DNA of 64,000 bases. Origin: Bacteroidota bacterium (GTDB lineage: Bacteria > Bacteroidota > Bacteroidia > B-17B0 > Aurantibacillaceae). The position numbers and the translations under genes are program-made. This document shows, in pieces, positions 60,941 to 64,000 of the stretch. The DNA lies in the NCBI GenBank assembly GCA_030692515.1, contig JAUXZS010000056.1, forward strand, positions 124,001-188,000, given 5' to 3'. The notes beneath the pieces were generated by a model that was given only the letters and a program-made list of their open reading frames with translations, was not told the DNA's origin and made no database searches. Each line of letters opens with the position of its first letter. The stretch's first letter is position 1.

Positions 60941-62104
60941 TTAGAACCACAAATCTAAGCAAAGAATAAACTCATTACGTTGATTTAAAGTTTTATTCCC
61001 TTGTTTAAATATTAAGTTATCTGATTCAAGAATTCGCCACTCTGCGCTTAAGGCAGCTGTTTTTTGTGGTTTATACTCAACGCCTAAAGTAGTTCCATTT
61101 ATGTATTTACCAATGTTAACGTTTGTTGAAAGAATTTGGTCGGGATCAGAAAAATTTTCGACTCTTCCATAAACAGCTGTTTTTTTAACAAGCTGGTATT
61201 TAGCAACTATTAATCCGCTATACATTGTTGCTGTTTTTGTTGAATCTGATTTTAACGAGTTTTTTTGTGTGCCGTAGTTTGCCTCTAGGCCTAAAGTAAA
61301 TTTGTTTTTACTATAAGTTAAATAAAAATTATTATAAACGCGTTGGTGATTTGTTTTTTCGCTTGTTGGCGACTCATCTGAAGTTAAAAAATTATACGTT
61401 AAAGATGTGTTTTGGTTAAGACTGTATACTGCCGAGAAATTAAAAACTTTGTTTTTATTGAAATCTGAATAATCGCTATAACCGTTAAAAACATTTGCTT
61501 GAAGGCTTAATTTACTTGTTGCATAAAAAGTAAGTTTTGCTCCACTAAAATAATATGGCTCATGGTAATTTACAATAGACATGCTTGACGTGATGTTTTC
61601 TCTTGGCTGAAAACTCTCTAAACCAACATGCGTTTTAAAAAACCCTGCATCAAACCATATTTTTTTATGAATTCTAAAGCCTGCGTTTGCTTCTTGAATT
61701 AACTTAAAATTTGCTGGCCAAGTACTCTCAGCAACATCGCCATAATGAAAGCCAATATTCCCTCTTAAAAATTTACTTTTGTATTCCATTGTAATTAAGC
61801 CCATGTTTAGCGCAAACTGATTGTTTCTTGCCGCTAAAGTTGGGAACTGTACGAGGCCTTTGGATTCAGCCTCGTCGTCATAAATAGCATAGTAAGTAGA
61901 TATGTATCCGCCAATTTTTAATTCAGCCTGCGTTAACTCATCAACCTGACTGGTTATTTTGGCGCCATTAAAAGTAAGGTTTGTGTCGGCGTTTAATAAA
62001 ATTTCCGGGAAAAAACTGTTGTTTTTAAGTAAAGAATCGGGGTTTTGAGCCAAAAACAGCTCGGAATTGAGCAAAATAATGACTGTTGTGCTGATTCTTC
62101 TCAT
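60941..62104 (-). CDS. Porin-like outer membrane beta-barrel protein
   Basis: 387 aa. A signal peptide (R-R-I-S-T-T-V-I-I-L-L-N, ending F-L-A-Q) precedes a strand-rich region (I-G-G-Y-I-S-T-Y-Y-A, N-I-G-F-H-Y-G-D, W-F-D-A-G-F-F-K-T-H-V-G), ending I-L-C-L-D-L-W-F, a classic barrel closing strand. It resembles the putative beta-barrel porin-2 (OmpL-like, bbp2) group. The substrate is unknown. It is upstream of murI in the same operon, an unusual pairing. Confidence 0.8.
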   Translation of the reverse strand: MRRISTTVIILLNSELFLAQNPDSLLKNNSFFPEILLNADTNLTFNGAKITSQVDELTQAELKIGGYISTYYAIYDDEAESKGLVQFPTLAARNNQFALNMGLITMEYKSKFLRGNIGFHYGDVAESTWPANFKLIQEANAGFRIHKKIWFDAGFFKTHVGLESFQPRENITSSMSIVNYHEPYYFSGAKLTFYATSKLSLQANVFNGYSDYSDFNKNKVFNFSAVYSLNQNTSLTYNFLTSDESPTSEKTNHQRVYNNFYLTYSKNKFTLGLEANYGTQKNSLKSDSTKTATMYSGLIVAKYQLVKKTAVYGRVENFSDPDQILSTNVNIGKYINGTTLGVEYKPQKTAALSAEWRILESDNLIFKQGNKTLNQRNEFILCLDLWF

Positions 62105-62170
62105 TAATAGAAATGATTATAAAGCAAAAAAACACAATAAATCGTTTATTTTTACGTTTTATAAATTGAT

Positions 62171-62908
62171 TTGTTAAAAAGAACGTTTTCATATCTTTTA
62201 TTAATCTTAGCTTTTAGCAGTATTGCGCAAACTAAAAAACGAAATTTTCGTCAGCGGGAGATTGGGCTTTTTGGTGGCGCTTCTTATTACATAGGAGACC
62301 TAAACCCTCGCGGTCATTTTTTTATGTCTAAACCAGCTGTTGGTGCCTTTTTTCGATATTCTACACATTATCGTTATGCTTTTCGTTTTGGGTTTAATTA
62401 TGGAACTGTAATGGGCAATGATGCAAAAAGCAAAGAGTTAGATCAGCTCGAAAGAAATTTAAATTTTAGATCTCGCATTTATGATTTGCATGCAATAGCA
62501 GAATTTAACTTTGTTGATTATAGAATTGGTAACGATAAACACCGATTTACAATGTTTATTTTTGCCGGAATTGGCGGTTTTCTCTTCGACCCACAAAGCG
62601 ATATTGGTCAAGGCTACCAGTCATTAGATAATACGCATGGCGGTGTTCCAACCATACGCTATTCAAAATTTCAAATAAACATTCCTTATGGTATTGGTCT
62701 TAAATGGCACCTTACTGATATTTTTGGTTTAGGGGTTGAGTGGAGTCCGCGTAAACTTTTTACGGATTATTTAGATGATGTTGCCGGAGAATATGCTGAT
62801 GGAAGTATGCGCGGGAATCCCCGTACAAAAGATTGGTATTTCTTTTATGGCGCAACACTAACTATGAGGTTGCCAGCCCCTCATCGTCCTTGCTTTCAAA
62901 ATAATTAA
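62171..62908 (+). CDS. DUF6089-family outer membrane protein (PorG-like)
   Basis: 245 aa. A signal peptide (L-L-L-I-L-A-F-S-S-I-A-Q) is followed by E-I-G-L-F-G-G-A-S-Y-Y-I-G-D-L, the start typical of DUF6089, and an eight-to-ten-strand barrel (G-A-F-F-R-Y-S-T, F-T-M-F-I-F-A-G-I-G-G). P. gingivalis PorG, an outer membrane T9SS component, belongs to this family, so a T9SS role is possible but the family has several paralogues. The start is TTG at 62171; no ATG precedes the signal peptide. A bidirectional terminator follows. Confidence 0.83.
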   Translation: MLKRTFSYLLLILAFSSIAQTKKRNFRQREIGLFGGASYYIGDLNPRGHFFMSKPAVGAFFRYSTHYRYAFRFGFNYGTVMGNDAKSKELDQLERNLNFRSRIYDLHAIAEFNFVDYRIGNDKHRFTMFIFAGIGGFLFDPQSDIGQGYQSLDNTHGGVPTIRYSKFQINIPYGIGLKWHLTDIFGLGVEWSPRKLFTDYLDDVAGEYADGSMRGNPRTKDWYFFYGATLTMRLPAPHRPCFQNN

Positions 62909-62923
62909 TATTTTAATAAAAAC

Positions 62924-62962
62924 AAAAAAGCCTTTTCAAAACAAATTGAAACGGCTTTTTTT
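62924..62962. terminator. Bidirectional terminator between the DUF6089 gene and sdhB
   Basis: AAAAAAGCC (62924-62932) pairs with GGCTTTTTT (62953-62961), with the stem extended inward by TTTCAA/TTGAAA past a T-C mismatch. It has an A-run and a T-run on the outer sides, fitting two convergent genes. Confidence 0.87.
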
Positions 62963-62974
62963 ATACATCAATAT

Positions 62975-63742
62975 TTAAACTTTATTTTGAAACAAGCTAG
63001 CGCCTAAATATTCTCTATTCATTCGAGCAATGTTTTCTAACGAAATGCTTTTTGGGCATTCTGCTTCACAAGCTCCAGTGTTTGTACAATTTCCAAACCC
63101 TTCGTCGTCCATTTGTTTTACCATGTTTAAAACACGGTCTTGTTTTTCTATTTTGCCTTGAGGTAATAATGATAGTTGAGAAACTTTTGCGCTTACAAAT
63201 AACATTGCGCTTGAGTTTTTGCAAGCCGCAACGCAAGCCCCACAACCAATACAGGCTGCTGCATCAAAAGCGGTGTCTGCATCATCCTTTGGGATTAAAA
63301 TATTGTTTGCGTCTTTTGCATTACCGGTATTTACAGAAACAAAACCACCAGCAGCAATAATTCTATCAAACGAAGAGCGATCAACCGCTAAATCTTTAAT
63401 CACCGGAAAAGCAGCGCCTCTCCACGGTTCAACAACAATTGTATCGCCGTCTTTAAAACTACGCATGTGTAATTGACAAGTAGTAACGCCTTGTTTTGGC
63501 CCGTGTGGGCGTCCGTTAATGTACATACTGCACATTCCGCAAATTCCTTCGCGACAATCGTGATCAAAAGCAATAGGTTCTTTGCTCTCAGTTATTAATT
63601 GTTCGTTAAGAACATCAAACATTTCTAAAAAAGACATGTCGGGTGAAATTCCTTTTACACTGTATGTTTCAAAAGAACCTTTAGTATCTTTATTTTTTTG
63701 TTTCCAAACCTTTAAGGTTAGATTCATGTTTCCGTGACTCAT
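62975..63742 (-). CDS. sdhB: Succinate dehydrogenase/fumarate reductase iron-sulfur subunit
   Basis: 255 aa, the usual length. It carries electrons between the flavin of SdhA and the quinone in the inner membrane complex II. The 2Fe-2S ligands are Cys63, Cys68, Cys71 and Cys89; the 4Fe-4S set is Cys164, Cys167, Cys170 and Cys174 (C-I-G-C-G-A-C); and the 3Fe-4S set uses Cys219, Cys225 and Cys229 (E-C-P). It is probably the last gene of the sdh operon; the flavoprotein and membrane-anchor genes should lie beyond the right edge, with the four-helix-bundle gene in between. Confidence 0.96.
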   Translation of the reverse strand: MSHGNMNLTLKVWKQKNKDTKGSFETYSVKGISPDMSFLEMFDVLNEQLITESKEPIAFDHDCREGICGMCSMYINGRPHGPKQGVTTCQLHMRSFKDGDTIVVEPWRGAAFPVIKDLAVDRSSFDRIIAAGGFVSVNTGNAKDANNILIPKDDADTAFDAAACIGCGACVAACKNSSAMLFVSAKVSQLSLLPQGKIEKQDRVLNMVKQMDDEGFGNCTNTGACEAECPKSISLENIARMNREYLGASLFQNKV

Positions 63743-63770
63743 AGCTACACTAGTTATTAGTTAATAGGGC

Positions 63771-64000
63771 TTAGCTCAAAGGCTGTACCTCTTGTATTAG
63801 TTTTGTTTTTTGTTGAACGCTTTTAATTAATCCTTGAAGAATTTTTCCAACCTCTTCAATATTAGTATTTATTTCTAAATATTCTTTTTCTGAAATGAAA
63901 TTCAAGTTTTTCGAAATTAAAATCATTGTTTCTACCTCCATTAAAGACCCTCGAGAAACTCTTAAAAACTGTAAATAATTTTTAGGTAACTCTCGTCCCC
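63771..64000 (-). CDS. Four-helix-bundle protein (S23/bAvd-like), 5' end outside window
   Basis: I translated this frame by hand: 76 codons are open from the right edge to the TAA at 63771-63773. The visible part reads L-P-K-N-Y-L-Q-F-L-R-V-S-R-G-S, then E-V-E-T-M-I-L-I-S, and ends L-S. This matches the four-helix-bundle (23S rRNA intervening-sequence S23/bAvd) family, widespread in Bacteroidota. The family is found in rRNA inserts, beside diversity-generating retroelements, or as isolated genes; here it lies 28 bp upstream of sdhB, inside what is likely the sdh operon. Its start is outside the window. Confidence 0.85.
   Translation of the reverse strand, partial: GRELPKNYLQFLRVSRGSLMEVETMILISKNLNFISEKEYLEINTNIEEVGKILQGLIKSVQQKTKLIQEVQPLS

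Noticed and set aside
63052-63476. Plus-strand frames of 102 and 85 codons
   Set aside because: They are antisense to sdhB, whose iron-sulfur cysteines are all in place.

Overview
The window is a chromosomal stretch of a low-GC member of the Bacteroidota, probably close to Flavobacteriales. The evidence is type IX secretion (T9SS) parts and cargo (a PorZ homologue, a PorE-like OmpA protein, a DUF6089/PorG-like barrel, cargo with C-terminal sorting domains), an S46 dipeptidyl peptidase, the bacillithiol gene bshB1, a bifunctional Rel enzyme, the lack of Shine-Dalgarno sequences, and promoter-like motifs of the TTTG-N19-TAnnTTTG type. Genus and species cannot be read from the sequence. Most genes are ordinary housekeeping or envelope genes. 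No CRISPR array, transposase, integrase, phage module or rRNA operon was seen.

Layout. 1-2.8 kb: 5' part of a very large secreted beta-propeller/PKD protein (minus strand, runs off the window). 3-5.9 kb: tatA, gatA and mdh with two hairpin terminators and an intergenic palindromic repeat. 5.9-10.6 kb: a Wzi/RemB-like barrel converging on a translationally coupled porZ-recO pair. 10.67 kb: tRNA-Arg(CCG). 10.9-16 kb: an S46 peptidase, a secreted hypothetical protein and metG. 16.1-18.6 kb: an unusual HNH-like/HTH protein with a histone-like lysine tail, then ldcA and an alpha/beta hydrolase. 18.6-20.4 kb: bshB1 and lpxD. 20.4-29.6 kb: a surface polysaccharide cluster (three glycosyltransferases in the forward block's surroundings, a polymerase-like membrane protein, an SDR sugar-nucleotide enzyme, asnB and a WcaF-like acetyltransferase) with murB at its head. 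29.6-38 kb: rel, a methyltransferase, an orphan histidine kinase, an AsmA-like protein and a cysteine-rich T9SS cargo protein. 38.2-46 kb: a redoxin, a DUF5522 protein and a long-form urocanate hydratase, then a TPM protein, a phosphate porin/PiT operon and an OmpA lipoprotein. 46-50.3 kb: acs-ogt-thioredoxin-like operon facing dprA. 50.4-52.7 kb: a TonB-dependent receptor. 52.7-56.8 kb: an accessory stretch of repeats and small genes I do not recognise. 56.8-64 kb: a TPR protein and PorE-like protein, murI with a porin-like barrel, a DUF6089 barrel, sdhB, and the end of a four-helix-bundle gene.

How the genes work together. Much of the window serves the envelope: T9SS assembly and surface attachment (porZ, PorE-like, PorG-like), T9SS cargo (the propeller protein and the 37-kb protein), lipid A (lpxD), peptidoglycan (murB, murI, ldcA), surface polysaccharide (21-29 kb) and phosphate entry (porin plus PiT). 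The best candidates for undescribed biology are the HNH/HTH/lysine-tail protein at 16.1 kb, the unrecognised gene string at 53-56.5 kb with its flanking palindromic repeat, and the coupling of murB to a polysaccharide polymerase-like gene.
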